Source: Platerodrilus igneus | Lineage: Eukaryota; Arthropoda; Insecta; Coleoptera; Lycidae | Direction: 5' to 3' | DNA length: 64,000 bases | Assembly: GCA_036346225.1 (NCBI GenBank) | Contig: JARFIW010000003.1 | Span: forward strand, 2,536,501-2,600,500 | Notes under the pieces: model-generated | Seen by the model: the letters and a program-made list of their open reading frames with translations, nothing else | Databases searched by the model: none | Told to the model about the DNA's origin: nothing | Part shown: positions 12,617 through 24,188 of the stretch, in pieces | Position numbering within the stretch: the first letter of the stretch is position 1 | Layout: the number at the start of each line of letters is the position of its first letter | Translations under genes and position numbers: made by a program

Positions 12617-13058
12617 TTTTGGAGTGCCAGTAATATCTATCTTGCCTTTTCGGCTTCATTCGGCACTTTAATTCTCCACACCTGCAACTTTAATCGAGGT
12701 AAAGATGGAAGTTCATGTAGTTTCCATTACCTAACTGCTGCAATTATAGATGATTGATTCTGCATTTCGGAGAGCAGCAAAGTCTTGGCAAAGTCGCTTA
12801 ACGTTATATGTGGAACTTCCCATGAGATACGTTGTATGCTAAAAGTTACTGTATTTTCAGCAGAATTGTAACAATTCACATCAGACTTAGATGTAATTAA
12901 AATCAGTTCTTGTGGCATGTTGACGATAGCTTTCTTGTAATCTTCAAAAAATCCGTAAATGGTTTTATTTAATTATTTAAGTACGCTGCAGAGTAACTCC
13001 AAATGGTACATAGAACATATTAGTAAATCAAACAACAGTCAACTCTGTTGTTTGACAT
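12617..13058. other. non-genic gap
   Basis: No coding signal that I can support. It lies between the truncated RTE-like fragment and the 3' end of the minus-strand Jockey-like element, whose short 3' untranslated region may occupy the right end. Confidence 0.4.
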
Positions 13059-14850
13059 TTAAAAATTATGAGATTTAAAAGTACTAATGTTATTGTGAAA
13101 CACATCATATTCATTAAAATAACAATTGTAACATAATCTGTCAATAAATGCCTTGGTGCCATAATTAGTACGATGATGACTAATGTGAAACAAGGTGTCA
13201 CATCGGGTTTCTCTGGATGCAACTCTTAGCGTAATCCTTACCAATAAAGTCGCACAATCAATATAGGTATGCACTACCTTATATATAAAAACTGCCAAAG
13301 ATACCAAACGCTTGCATTCAAGAGATTGAAGTCCCACCATTTGGAGCCTAACATTTCTTGCAATATTAGCATTTGGAATGCGGAATTTGAACAAGTATTT
13401 TACAAATTTAGCTTGAACATTTTCTAGTTTGAGAATTGAACATCTGTGAGTAGGAAACCAAATAATGCTGTTATACTCAAGAATGCTACGTACAAAGCTA
13501 CAATAAAGCATAATTATGGCTTTAGTGTCATTCATATGTAATGTATGACGCTTTATAAAACAACATTCTATAAGCTTTTAAACAAATGTTATCAACATGT
13601 TCCGTGAAAAACAAATGATTGTCAAAAATTACACCCAAGTCACTTATTGATTCAACACATTGCAACTGAGATTTGTTGATAACATATGACAAATTGCACT
13701 TATAAAAGTGTATTAGCTTACATTTACTAAAGTTGATGTTCAAAAAATTTCGTGCACACCATGAAGAAAAGTTATTGATGTCCTGTTGTAGGTTGTTGCA
13801 ATCATCAATGCACGTTATAGCACTAAAAAGCTTTACGTCATCTGCATACATTAAGCAAATAGAGGATGAGAGAGAAGTGGTCATATCGTTGATAAATAGT
13901 GTAAATAATACCGGTTCAAGGTGAGACCCTTGAGGTACTCCCGAAGTGACGCTGAATGTAGCAGACTTTGCACCTATAAGTAGAACATATTGTTGTCTAT
14001 TATTTAAATAAGAATCAATCCATTTGAGATAGGTTCCATAGATTCCTATGATATCAAGTTTCAATCTCAAAAGAGCAAGACACACTATCAAAAGCCTTCG
14101 AGATGTCAAAATATATAACATCTATCTGCATGCCCAATTCCAAGGTTGTAGTTAGAAACTGGTGAAAGACACCAAAATTTGTTGCAGTAGAGCGGCCCCT
14201 GAAGAAGCCATGCTGTTCTGGTATTATGTAGTTCTTATAAGTGATAAATAAATCATCAGTAATAATCGATTCGAATATCTTAGCAATGCATGACATTAAG
14301 AAAATGCCTCTATAATTAGCAATATCTGATTTGTGTCCTGATTTGAATATAGAAACTATCATGGATATTTTCCAAATTTGAGGAAAAATTCCTTGATCAA
14401 AGGAGTTCTGGAATATCAATCTTAACGGTTCTATTAAAGCAGAGCACTGTTTAAAAACGATGGGTGAAATACCATCAGGACCAGCCTTTTTACTGGAATC
14501 TAAAGATTGTGTTTTCCGAGATATTTCTTCATCAGTAAATACATGATTTGCTACAGATGAGAAAAATTTGATATTATTAGGAGCTTCCATATTTAAGATG
14601 TCCTGGGTAGAATATGAAGCTTTAAAGTGCTCCGCAAATGCATTTGTAATATCTTCTTATGTATCATATTGTTTACCATACAGATACATGTTATTTGGGA
14701 TAGCATTGTCATTTTTTAATGAATTTATGTATGACCAAAAATGTTTAACATTAGTAGGTATAATATGTTCAGTGTTAGTAACATATAACATATAGCATAA
14801 GTCAATAGATGCTTTACATTCTCTGCGCAACTGAGCGGTATAGCACAACT
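13059..14850 (-). mobile_element. Jockey/CR1-like reverse transcriptase, 5'-truncated
   Basis: Minus-strand ORF2 remnant in four segments. Near 14.8 kb the linker reads NVKHFWSYINSLK. At 14590-14054 come the finger motifs SKKAGPDGISP and GHKSDIANYRG, then IPEQHGFFRGRST and VIYFDISKAFDSVS (motif A). At 14121-13528 are SGVPQGSHLEP, MYADDVKLFS (YADD at 13848-13837) and SISDLGVIFD. At 13535-13059 is the C-terminal RSILEYNSIIWFP region. Frameshifts occur near 14080 and 13530, and a stop near 14660. The endonuclease is absent, consistent with 5' truncation around 14850. No RNase H is seen. Confidence 0.88.
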
Positions 14851-15138
14851 AAAACGACCATCTTGGAATAAAGATTCTGATTTCCAGCCGGTGTGGACAA
14901 TAGACTTTGTTTCTGATTCTTTCAGAGTCACTAGCCCTTTAATGGTTCGAGTAATCCCAGGGATTCAATACACGTCGACTATTTGATTATTCTCCAACTT
15001 GTATTGTATTTCTTCAAATAGAAAGTAGGGAGCATTACTAGTGAACTCGTATGCTTTGACTGAATGTTGTTTTATAGACGCCCTTAATAAAAATAAAACT
15101 TTTGTGCGAGTATGTTATGTTATCGCTGCTTTAGATTT
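14851..15138. other. unassigned gap
   Basis: Short stretch left of the coding-like remnants at 15.1-15.5 kb. It has no family motif and no clear element boundary. Confidence 0.35.
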
Positions 15139-15333
15139 CTATAAAATTCGATCATTGTTTTCAGCGTTTAATGTAAATGGTAAATAGGTATAATAATCCT
15201 CCTTTATGATAGTCTCGTCCAATTTATAACTTCCAAACACATCTAATTTAAGCACATCCTGGTAGTTGAGCCTTCCTAGTTTAACATTTCTCTCGCTGTG
15301 GTAGTCCAAGATACGTTTACTTCTGTCAACCAT
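15139..15333 (-). pseudogene. small coding-like remnant of unknown gene
   Basis: A 64-codon minus-strand ORF starting with ATG at 15333. It is rich in charged and aromatic residues (for example KLGRLNYQDVLKLDVFGSYK, then KEDYYTYLPF) and looks like real protein rather than chance AT-rich translation. An in-frame TAA lies immediately upstream of the ATG. A second coding-like segment lies just upstream in another frame (15362-15478). Together they resemble small N-terminal regions of uncharacterised virus- or Polinton-derived proteins seen in arthropod genomes; this is a vague recollection and I do not assign a function. Confidence 0.4.
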
Positions 15334-15361
15334 AATTTAGCACTTTCAATCCTAAGGATTT

Positions 15362-15478
15362 TCAAAAACGGACTTTTTCTGCTGTAAGTCTTTTGACAAT
15401 TTGACACTGTGACTGCGTAGACACATCTGACTGTTGAGGTGTGTGGTATCGTGTTTTATATATAAAATCAATAGGCAT
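15362..15478 (-). pseudogene. small coding-like remnant, 38 codons
   Basis: Minus-strand ATG at 15478 opens MPIDFIYKTRYHTPQQS and ends with KRLTAEKVRF before a TGA at 15362-15364. It lies directly upstream of the 15139-15333 segment on the same strand in a different frame, so both may be pieces of one gene broken by a shift. No recognised domain. A TATATAAAA stretch overlaps the start region. Confidence 0.35.
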
Positions 15479-16431
15479 TTCCTTAGATGTTTCTTATTTC
15501 TACCTAACACACGTATATGTTTCCGGAGAAAAATTTACCAATTTCCCCAGGATATTCACGAACCACCTAACATGTAGGCAAATCAATGTTATCAGTTCAG
15601 AAGGTTTGTGAAGTTTAAAAATAAACTATTGTTGCTAGCTAATGATGAATCCCATTTTGAACATGTACTACGAGTTTGAAACAAAAAGATCGACAATATT
15701 ATTTTCGTCTTACTCTAGAATGCGATTACTCCGTTATATTTTACCTCGTTAATACATTGGCGTTATTAAACTCTTTTATGTTCGTTGGATAGTTTATTTT
15801 TCACTGTAAAATGATATATCATAAACTATAAGGATCGTAATTTGAAATTGTGAGTAGCTGGAATTGAAGGGACGCAATATAAATGTAATGCGATATTGTT
15901 TTCTAACAACCTGAAAATTAAAGCAACCTGTTTCCTTCAAATTAAAAATAGCAACACTGAAAGTTATTTATAGTTGCTAATTTTAACAAGATTGTAATAA
16001 TTATTTCATAAAATCTAAGCTAACTGTATTAAATTCGTTGGCAACACTTAAATACCTCCGCGATTTTAGATTTTGTTTATCAATAAATTCAGTTAAATCA
16101 GGAATATTATCTCAGACCTGTGTTCAACCTCTACCAATCTAGCACAAAAAGTAGATTTTTTAAGGTTATGTATTGCACATAAATTGGGCGATGTCTTGAA
16201 TATTCCCCAATTTAAAAAAAACAAGTTAATATTTTATGTAAATTAGTGTAGTTTTCTAATTAAACAATATCAACTTGTTAAATATTTAAATAAATTTTAT
16301 ATAGGGAAATATTTCGTGGTATAACTTAATAAAAATGTAAAAACAATTTTTTTATATGAGCATTTGGAAACAATATCTGGATTGGTAAATGATGATTTAG
16401 GAAATTCAAATTGCACGCGAGTAAGCATTAC
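15479..16431. other. probable intron of the adenylate kinase gene
   Basis: AT-rich DNA directly downstream (minus strand) of the adenylate kinase exon, starting with its GT donor. No further kinase exon could be read here or in any sequence to the left, so the intron would exceed 16 kb if the gene is intact. Confidence 0.5.
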
Positions 16432-16566
16432 CTCATTTCTCAGCAAATCCCCAGTAGATAAATGTGTAAATCCATACTTTTCCACTATTTTGGCGCATTG
16501 TGTTCCTTTTCCAGAACCAGGACCTCCAAGAACCCAGATGACCGGTCCTTTTTGTCTTATGTCACC
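16432..16566 (-). CDS. AK1: adenylate kinase isoenzyme 1-like, single internal exon
   Basis: A 135-bp phase-0 exon encoding 45 residues. It carries the P-loop [11 protein letters not shown] (residues 14-24 of the exon), then [20 protein letters not shown], the nucleotide-binding and AMP-binding start of cytosolic adenylate kinase, which interconverts ATP plus AMP with two ADP. On the minus strand the exon is preceded by TGTGTGTGCAG and followed by GTAATG. The 3' boundary after GDLLRNE matches the exon boundary I recall after the same motif in vertebrate AK1. Neighbouring exons are not visible: the introns on both sides are loaded with transposons and a satellite. A single exon cannot show whether the gene is functional; AK5 or another short AK paralogue is possible. 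Confidence 0.9.
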
Positions 16567-17144
16567 CTGCACACACAAAATACGTTAGAAACATGTATTA
16601 TCATTAAAAATAACATTCAATTAGCTTAGTACGTCAAGCAATAACACGTTCAATGCCATTGAGTATAAATAACCGAAGCACTAGGTTTAACTACATCGGT
16701 AAATCAAAACTGATAATCAAAACCAGTGGATTTCCGGTGTTGAACCTTACATACTCACCATAGCTACCGTAGTATGCAATGCTATTAACAGCAGTGTTCG
16801 TAATATATCCAACCTTATTCAATGTCAGTTGGTCACGGGATGTACAGTGTGGACAATGTCATAGAGAAAATGTGCCAACTACAGTTTCTAACTGAGGAGA
16901 ATTTGAATTTAGCGAGCGTTCTATTAATATTTCAATGATATCTTATAGTTTCGAGTTTTAAAAAGTTCAAATTCTTAAATAATTTAACAGACTTTTGAAT
17001 CTGTAAATACGCAAAGTTCTCACATTTAAATTAAAGTTCGGCTGAAAGAGAATTCGAATGGTTAACATTTAAAAAAAAAGCTGACCAACTAATAATATTT
17101 TAAAAAAGTATGTACTACTTTTTTAATCAAATGCGGCTATAATG
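16567..17144. other. non-genic gap, probable intron
   Basis: AT-rich, no frame of interest. It starts with the polypyrimidine/AG acceptor of the adenylate kinase exon (minus strand) and runs into the satellite array. Confidence 0.45.
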
Positions 17145-20100
17145 TAAGAGTGCGGCCACGTGGGTTCAATCATAATGCCCCCAAAATTTTAATTCTTTGA
17201 CACCCCCTTCCACATTCTTTTCCAAAAATATCTAAAAAACTCAAAGCAGTATAGGTGCGGTCACATGTGTTCTATTGTAAGAACGTAACACTTTAATTAT
17301 GTACCTCCCTCCTCCTCATCCCCAACAAGAAAAAATTGAGGAAAACCTAAAGCAGTTCACCAATATTGTGCGGCCACTCGGTATAGGTGCGGCCACATGC
17401 GTTCTATTGTATGAACGTAACATTTTAATTTTCTACCCCCTTCCACCCCCCACCCCCATCCCTAACTAAAAAAGTTGAAAAAAACCTGAAGCAGTCGACC
17501 AATACTGTGCGGCCACTCAGTATAGGCGCGGCCACATGCGTTCTATCGTAAGAACGTAAAATTTTAATTTTCTACCCCCTCACCATCCCCAACTAGAAAA
17601 AATTGAAGAAAACCTGAAACAGTCAACCAATATTGTGTGGCCACTCAGTATAAGTTCTGCCACATGCGTTCTATTGTAAGAACGTAAAATTTTAATTTTC
17701 TACCCCCCTCCTCCTCAACCACGACTAGAAAAAATTGAAGAAAACCTATAGCAGTCGATCAATATTGTGCGGCTACTCGATATAGGTGGGGCCACATGCG
17801 TTCTATTGTAAGAACGTAACATTTAAATTTTTTACCCCCCTTCCATCCTCCACCCTAACTAGAAAAGTTGAAGAAAACCTGAAGCAGTCGACTAATACCG
17901 TGCGGCTACTCAGTATAAATGCGGCCACATGCGTTCTATTGTAAGAACGTAAAATTTTAATTTTCTACCGCCCCCCTCATCTCCAACTAGAAAAATTAAA
18001 GAAACCCTGAAACAGTCGACCAATATTGTGTGACCACTCAGTATAAGTTCTGCCACATGCGTTCTATTGTAAGAACGTAACATTTTAATTTTGTACCCCC
18101 CTCCTCCTCATCCCCAACTAGAAAAAATTGAAGAAAACCTAAAGCAGTCGACCAATATTGTGTACCGAGTGGTCACTCGGTATAGGTGGGGCCACATGCG
18201 TTCTATTGTAAGAACGTAACATTTTAATTTTCTAACCCCTTCCACCCCTAAACCCTAACTAGAAAAGTTGAAGAAAACCTGAAGCAGTCGACCAATACTG
18301 TGCGGCTACTGAGTATAGGTGCGGCCACATGCGTTCTATTGTAAGAACGTAAAATTTTAATTTTCTACCCCCACTCATCCTCAACTAGAAAAAATTGAAG
18401 AAACCCTGAAACAGTCGACCAATATTGTGCGGCCACTCAGTATAGGTGCTGCCTCATGAGTTCTATTGTAAGAACATAAAATTGTATTTTTCTAAAACCG
18501 CCCCCGTATCCGAAAGTAGAAAAAAATAGAAGAAAACCTGAAGCAGTCGTCCAATATTGTGCGGCCACTTGCGTTTTAATGTAAGAATGTAAAATTTTAA
18601 TTTTCTATCCCTTCCCCCTCATTCCCAACTAGAAAAAATTGAAGAAAACCCGAAGCAGTCGACCAATATTGTGCGGCCACTCAGCATAGGTGCGGCCCCC
18701 ATGTGTTATATTGTAAGAACCTAAAATTTAATTTTTTTTATCCCCCCCCCACATCCCAAACTAGAAAAAAATTGAAGAAAACCTGAAACAGTCGACCAAT
18801 ATTGTGTGGCGACTCAGAATAAGTTCGGCCACATGCGTTTTATTGTAAGAACGTAACATTTTAATTTTCTACCCCTCTCCTCCTTATCCCCAACTAGAAA
18901 AAATTGAAGAAACTTAAAGCAGTCGACCAATATTGTGTACCGAGTGGCCACTCGGTATAGGTGGGGCCACATGCGTTCTATTGTAAGAACGTAACATTTT
19001 AATTTTCTACCCCCCTTGAAACCCCCATCCCTAACTAGAAAAGTTGAAAAAAACCTGAAACAGTCGACCAATACTGTGCGGCTACTGAGTATAGGTGCGG
19101 CCACATGCGTTCTATTGTAAGAACGTAAAATTTTAATTTTCTACCCTCCCTCATCCTCAACTAGAAAAAATTGAAGAAACCCTGAAACAGTCGACCAATA
19201 TTGTGCGGCTACTCAGTATAGGTGCTGCTTCATGAGTTCTATTGCTAGAACATAAAATTGTAATTTTAACCCCCTATCCGAAACTAGAAAAATTGAAGAA
19301 AACCCGAAGCAGTCGACCAATATTGTGCGGCCACTCAGTATAGGTGCGCCCCCATGTGTTATATTGTAAGAACTTAAAATTTTAATTTTATCCCCCCCCC
19401 ACATCCCCAACTAGAAAAAATTGAAGAAAATCTGAAATAGTCGACCAATATTGTGTGACGACTCAGTATACGTTCGGCCACATGCGTTTTATTGTAAGAA
19501 CGTAACATTTTACTTTTTTACCCCCCATCCACCCCCCAACCTAACTAGAAAAGTTGAAGAAAACCTGAAGCAGTCGACCAATACTGTGCGGCTACTGAGT
19601 ATAGGTGCGGCCACATGCGTTCTTTTGTAAGAACGTAAAATTTTAATTTTCTACCACCCCCCCCTCATCCCAACTAGAAAAAATTGAAGAAAACCTGAAA
19701 CAGTCGACCAATATTGTGTGGCCACTCAGTATAAGTTCGGCCACATGCGTTTTATTGTAAGAACGTAACATTTTAATTTTCTACCCCCTACTCCCCCATC
19801 CTCAACTAGAAAAAATTGAAAAAACCTGAAACAGTCGACCAATATTGTGTGGCCACTGAGTATAGGTTCTGCCACATGCGTTCTATTGTAAGAACGTGAT
19901 ATTTTAATCTTCTACCCCCCTCCTTCTCAACTCCAACTAGAAAAAATTGAAGAAAACTTATAGCAGTCGACCAATATTGTGCGGCTACTCGATATAAGTG
20001 GGGTCACATGCGTTCTATTGTAAGAACGTAACATTTAATTTTTCTACCCCCTTCCACCCTCCAACCCTAACTAGGAAAGTTGAAGAAAATCTGAAGCGGT

Positions 20101-20977
20101 CGACTAATACTGTGCGGCTACTCAGTATAAATGCGGCCACATGCGTTCTATTGTAAGAACGTAACATTTAAATTTTTTATCCCCCCCACACATCCCAAAC
20201 TAGAAAAAATTGAAGAAAACCTGAAACAGTCGACCAATATTGTGTAGCCACTTGGTATAAGTTCTGCCACATGCGTTCTATTGTAAGAACGTAACATTTT
20301 AATTTTCTACCCCCCTTCCACCCCCATCTCTAACTAGAAAAGTTGAAGAAAACCTGAAGCAGTCGACCAATACTGTGCGGCTACTCAGTATAGGTGCGGC
20401 CACTTGCGTTCTGTTGTAAGAACGTAAAATTTTAATGTTCTACCCCCCCCCCCCTCAACCCAACTAGAAAAAATTGAAGAAAACCTGAAACAGTCGACCA
20501 ATATTGTGTGGCCACTCAGTATAAGTTCGGCCACATGTGTTTTATTGTAAGAACGTAACATTTTAATTTTCTACCCAGTACCCCTTCCTCCCTAACTAGA
20601 AAAAATTGAAGAAAACCTAAAGCAGTCGACCAATACTGTGTGCGGCCACTCAGTATAGGTGCGGCCACATGCGTTCGATTGTAAGAACGTAACATTTTAA
20701 TTTTCTACCCAGTACCCCTTCCTCCCTAACTAGAAAAAATTGAAGAAAACCTAAAGCAGTCGACCAATACTGTGTGCGGCCACTCAGTATAGGTGCGGCC
20801 ACATGCGTTCGATTGTAAGAACGTAAAATTTTAATTTTCGACCCCCCCCACTCAACTAGAAAAAATTGAAAAAGCTGAAACAGTCGACCAATATTGTGCG
20901 GCCACTCATTATAGGTGCGGCCACATGCGTTCTATTGTAAAAACGTAACATTTTAATTTTCTACCCCCTCTTTCTCA
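17145..20977 (+). repeat. satellite array, about 130-140-bp units
   Basis: Some 28 head-to-tail units with starts of the CGTTCT word spaced 128-139 bases where I measured them (17401, 17540, 17668, 17800, 17933). Each unit holds an 18-bp inverted repeat CGTTCT-ATTGTA-AGAACG, then a TTTTAATTTTCTA stretch, a variable C-rich tract, AACTAGAAAAAATTGAAGAA, a SalI-type GTCGAC site and TGCGGCCACTCAGTATAGG. Units vary mainly in the C tract; those at 20571 and 20705 are nearly identical over more than 110 bases, indicating recent unequal exchange. The first unit is degenerate and the last is fused to an RTE-like 3' end. Open frames inside are translation artefacts of the repeat. Confidence 0.95.
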
Positions 20978-21256
20978 TCAAAGTTAATGACGAAGAGGTC
21001 ATAAAAATAGTAGGGAATAAAGATATCTGTAGAAGGGCAGGATACGTTCTAAAGCATGTTTGGGGAATAGTGCGGGATATATTACAAGCAAAGATAAAAA
21101 AAATAGGTAGAGGTAGACCCTTATCAGGTATTGCACACAGATAGTGAAAGATGCAGACTGCAGATTTCAGGGAAATGTGTAGATTAGTACAGAATAGGAA
21201 ATATTGAGGGTACGCGTCTATCCAGTTCCAGGACTGAAGACCTGTTGATGATACGA
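20978..21256 (+). mobile_element. RTE-like non-LTR 3' fragment
   Basis: Matches the 3' end of the RTE copy at about 48350-48580: AGGTAGAGGTAGACC, TTGCACACAGATAGTG, CAGGGAAATGTGTAGATTAG, then CCAGTTCCAGGACTGAAGACC and a TGATGATA tail. It contains the terminal untranslated part only. Same orientation as the 5' fragment at 11813-12616, so both might be halves of one older insertion, now about 8.4 kb apart. Confidence 0.8.
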
Positions 21257-21840
21257 GCACTACGTTCAGAACAACATACCAAAAAGAGAAACAGATGTGT
21301 GGTTACATACATGAAGTTTCCATGCAATCGTATTCTCAGTATTTACCATGTTGACCACAGCGTCGCTCAGGTACGTAGCCAGAGGAAGAGTCCCCAATTA
21401 AAATTTAAAAATGATCGAACTATATGCTTATCTTACCCTGCGCATGGATATAGTATGCGAATCTGCACCACCGCTGCTCTTTTTACTGTTTTGGAAATTT
21501 GTTTACAGCTAATCGTAGTCTGCTTCTTAAAGCGCTTATCTCAATATCCCACACGATATGTATTTTTTTCAGTTTTTTTTTTGTTTCAACCTTGAAACGT
21601 GCATTTTTAATCGTTTAACATTTTACGCTTTTTCTCAATTCGTAAATACATTTCTGCAACTACTAGTTCTATATTTTATATTTATTAGTATAAAGTAAAT
21701 ACTTCAGAATAATTCAGAAGTGTATGCAATTTAACTCGTGTGTATTAATTAAAGATAGTATAATTGAAGCTTGATTTTCAATTAATAAATGTGGATATAC
21801 AAGTTTAGATAAGAGTCGATAAGAGGTTATAGAGTAACAA
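21257..21840. other. non-genic gap
   Basis: No gene supported. A 116-codon frame at 21245-21595 has no recognisable motif and begins in the RTE tail. The left boundary of the following LTR may fall within this stretch. Confidence 0.35.
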
Positions 21841-23125
21841 CGATGGTATATAAACAGATGGGCAGTGGTAGTTTGTTCTTCGTTCCTATTAATTACGTTA
21901 AAAATACTGTTTCCTTGTTGCTTTACTAATTGTGTTTTTAGTTGAGTTTTCTTGTGAAGTAAAAGTCGTTTATTAACTGTAGGTAGTGTAGTTCTGATGG
22001 CTTTTGAAGGAAGGATGCTTTATATGTAACGTGTTTGGTCGACGCACGTGTGTTTTAAGGACATTTGACGGACTTGCTTAGTGTTTGCACGTGCTTTATT
22101 GATTGTGTTTTTTTAGTTGATTAGTCTTTTTATATTTGAACTGTGTGTGCGATCTAGTTTTCGTGGCGCAAATTTCGTTATTCAAAAGCATTAGATTTTT
22201 CTTTGTTACCATAGGTAGCAAATAAAACACCTCACGTTACTGTTAGTTTAATGCATTACATCGTGCCTTGAAAGCCGTGATTCTAAATTTTTATTACCAT
22301 TTCTTTTACGATTTGTGTTACAAACTATTTCGACATTATTGTCTCAGGAAATAGAATTAACAAGAAATTTATCAATGCTACATAGTTCCATCAGCATGAT
22401 AATGTCTGCTGCTAACACCAGTGAAATACGTAGGCGTGATTAGTGTAAAGTGTAAGAAATTCCATCAACACAGTCACAGTCAAGGGTGAAGTGCTTCGTT
22501 AGTGCAGGACATCGTGAATCCCACACTTCAATTGCAAGGAAGCGTTACTGAAGGACTTTTTGTAAGTTGAACTATTTCCTACTTATTATTACTTTAAATA
22601 TCTATCCGTTCTTTTGCCATATCTTTGTCGTTCTGATACCTTTTAAAATAGACTTGCCTGCGATTAAGAAAAAAAAAGAAAGAAAAAAAAATCAATACTG
22701 CTGAATTACTCATATCAATTGTGTCTTATCTATTTATCTTTTGTTAACATTTTGTCTGATTTATGTTTAATTGGTGTGTGAGGAAACGTTTCTGCTACTC
22801 CCCAATATTACCTCACTTTGTGATAAAAATTTTTGTAATGCTTTTATCGTGATTATATTATATAGTTTATCTAAACAGTTTTATTTACATTCTACTAAGT
22901 ACTGAATAACTTAGACTTTGCATTGCTGCTATGCTTTTTCTTTATTTCAGGTTTGCAGGACTAATCTTTTTTATTGCAGGTTTGCTATTCTAATTTCTTT
23001 TATTGCAGGTACTGTTACTAGCTCCTTACCGCCGCATACATCATATGTCAGTCTGCTTTCTACAACTCCCCCTAATCTCCGATTGAGCCCGGTCATTTCT
23101 TTGATTTTCTTTGTGTTACGTAGCA
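21841..23125 (+). mobile_element. 5' LTR of a retroelement (left boundary uncertain)
   Basis: The right boundary is well supported: the sequence ends ACGTAGCA at 23125 and is followed six bases later by a tRNA-Lys primer site. A TATATAAA at 21847-21854 is a likely promoter. A GTAAGT donor lies at 22562 and TTTATTTCAG acceptors at 22941-22950 (with weaker TTATTGCAG copies at about 22970-23010), so the LTR seems to carry an intron. The last 60 bases (CCGATTGAGCCCGGTCATTTC to TACGTAGCA) resemble 50934-50988. The start is a guess; I did not find a TG start with a matching target duplication. Confidence 0.5.
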
Positions 23126-23131
23126 GAAATT

Positions 23132-23146
23132 TGGCGCCCAACGTGG
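23132..23146 (+). other. tRNA-Lys primer binding site
   Basis: TGGCGCCCAACGTGG is the 15-base complement of the 3' end of tRNA-Lys used by several gypsy-type and other LTR retroelements and retroviruses. It lies six bases after the LTR end, the normal position. No gag or pol reading frame follows, so the element is internally deleted. Confidence 0.85.
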
Positions 23147-23151
23147 CTGCC

Positions 23152-23869
23152 ACGAAAAAAACGTAACAACCTCCTAACCTATTTTGGGTTTTCAAATATT
23201 TTGGTTATAGATATTTGCATTTTGCTTGTCAAGCACATTTGATTCATATCGCGCTACATGATTTCTTTCTCAAAATTTTAAAAACCTACACCTCCCATTT
23301 AATGTTTTTAAAATTTTTTAATTTTCTACTTTGCGTATGAGTATGCAACCAATCATGTTCCTAACTAACTCACCATAAGCACGCAGAATGCAAACAAATA
23401 TCATGCATGTACAAAGCACTCCTCAGTCAATAATGTACTCGTCCGTAACCCTTCGAATACAAAATAAAACCGTCCAAATGTATAATACAAACAATCTTCG
23501 ATATAAAAGGAGCTCCAAATGCTAGAGAATATCACTTCTTTTTGTTTTCTCTTTAAGGAAGCCACCAAACTTCTGGGAAAAGAATAGTGCAAGACGGAAG
23601 TCACTACGCTCCTCGTGCACTAAGGGTTTTCTACAGATTATCTCATTTTGACCACCACATCTAACGAGATAAAATGAAGTATACCTTTATAACCACACTA
23701 CGAACAAAATCCTGCCATAAGTTTGACCGATCCGTCTCCGAAGTCATCACTGAATCAGGACCACCTTCTAAAGCATATCACTCCAACAAGCACACCAGGA
23801 TTAAAAACATTTCGCCAGCAAACCGCTCTAACTTTTACCAACCACGAAAGTTTCCATACACCTGCCGCT
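23152..23869. other. internal remnant after the primer site, no gene
   Basis: Leader-like sequence after the primer site continues for an unknown distance. No gag motif or zinc knuckle is seen. Short frames at 23.67-23.95 kb overlap the foldback arm and are not supported. Confidence 0.4.
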
Positions 23870-24188
23870 AAGGAAGGAGCTTCTATGTTGAATAATTGGA
23901 TGTTGCGGCTTTACGACGAAGACCTGGGTCTAATGTCGTGGAGGTGATGCATGATCATAAGCAACCCTGGTTTGAGTTACGTTGAATATAATGCGGCACC
24001 TCGTGACAGTGATTGCAGTCGGATTTACATAGCTGCAGGACTGCAATCACTGTCACGAGGTGCCGCATTACATTCAGTGTAACTCGAACAAGGGTACCTA
24101 TGACCATGCATCACCTCCACGACACTAGACCCAGGTCTTTCTCGTGAAGCCGCAGCATCCAATTATTCAACATAGGAGCTCCTCCTTC
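23870..24188. repeat. foldback palindrome (about 150-bp arms)
   Basis: The left arm 23870-24020 is the reverse complement of 24039-24188, separated by an 18-base loop. The inner parts are the most exact: GCGGCACCTCGTGACAGTGA pairs with its complement near 24047-24066. A handful of substitutions separate the outer arms. There is no open frame of note. This is the structure expected of a foldback or miniature inverted-repeat element, or of an inverted duplication. No flanking target duplication was recognised. Confidence 0.92.

Noticed and set aside
18814..19410. Minus-strand ORFs of 96 and 65 codons
   Set aside because: They are translations of the satellite units and change with the unit's C tract; no codon-level conservation is apparent.
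17145..20977. CRISPR-like array of repeated hairpins
   Set aside because: Whole units are repeated, not short repeats with unique spacers, and the context is eukaryotic.
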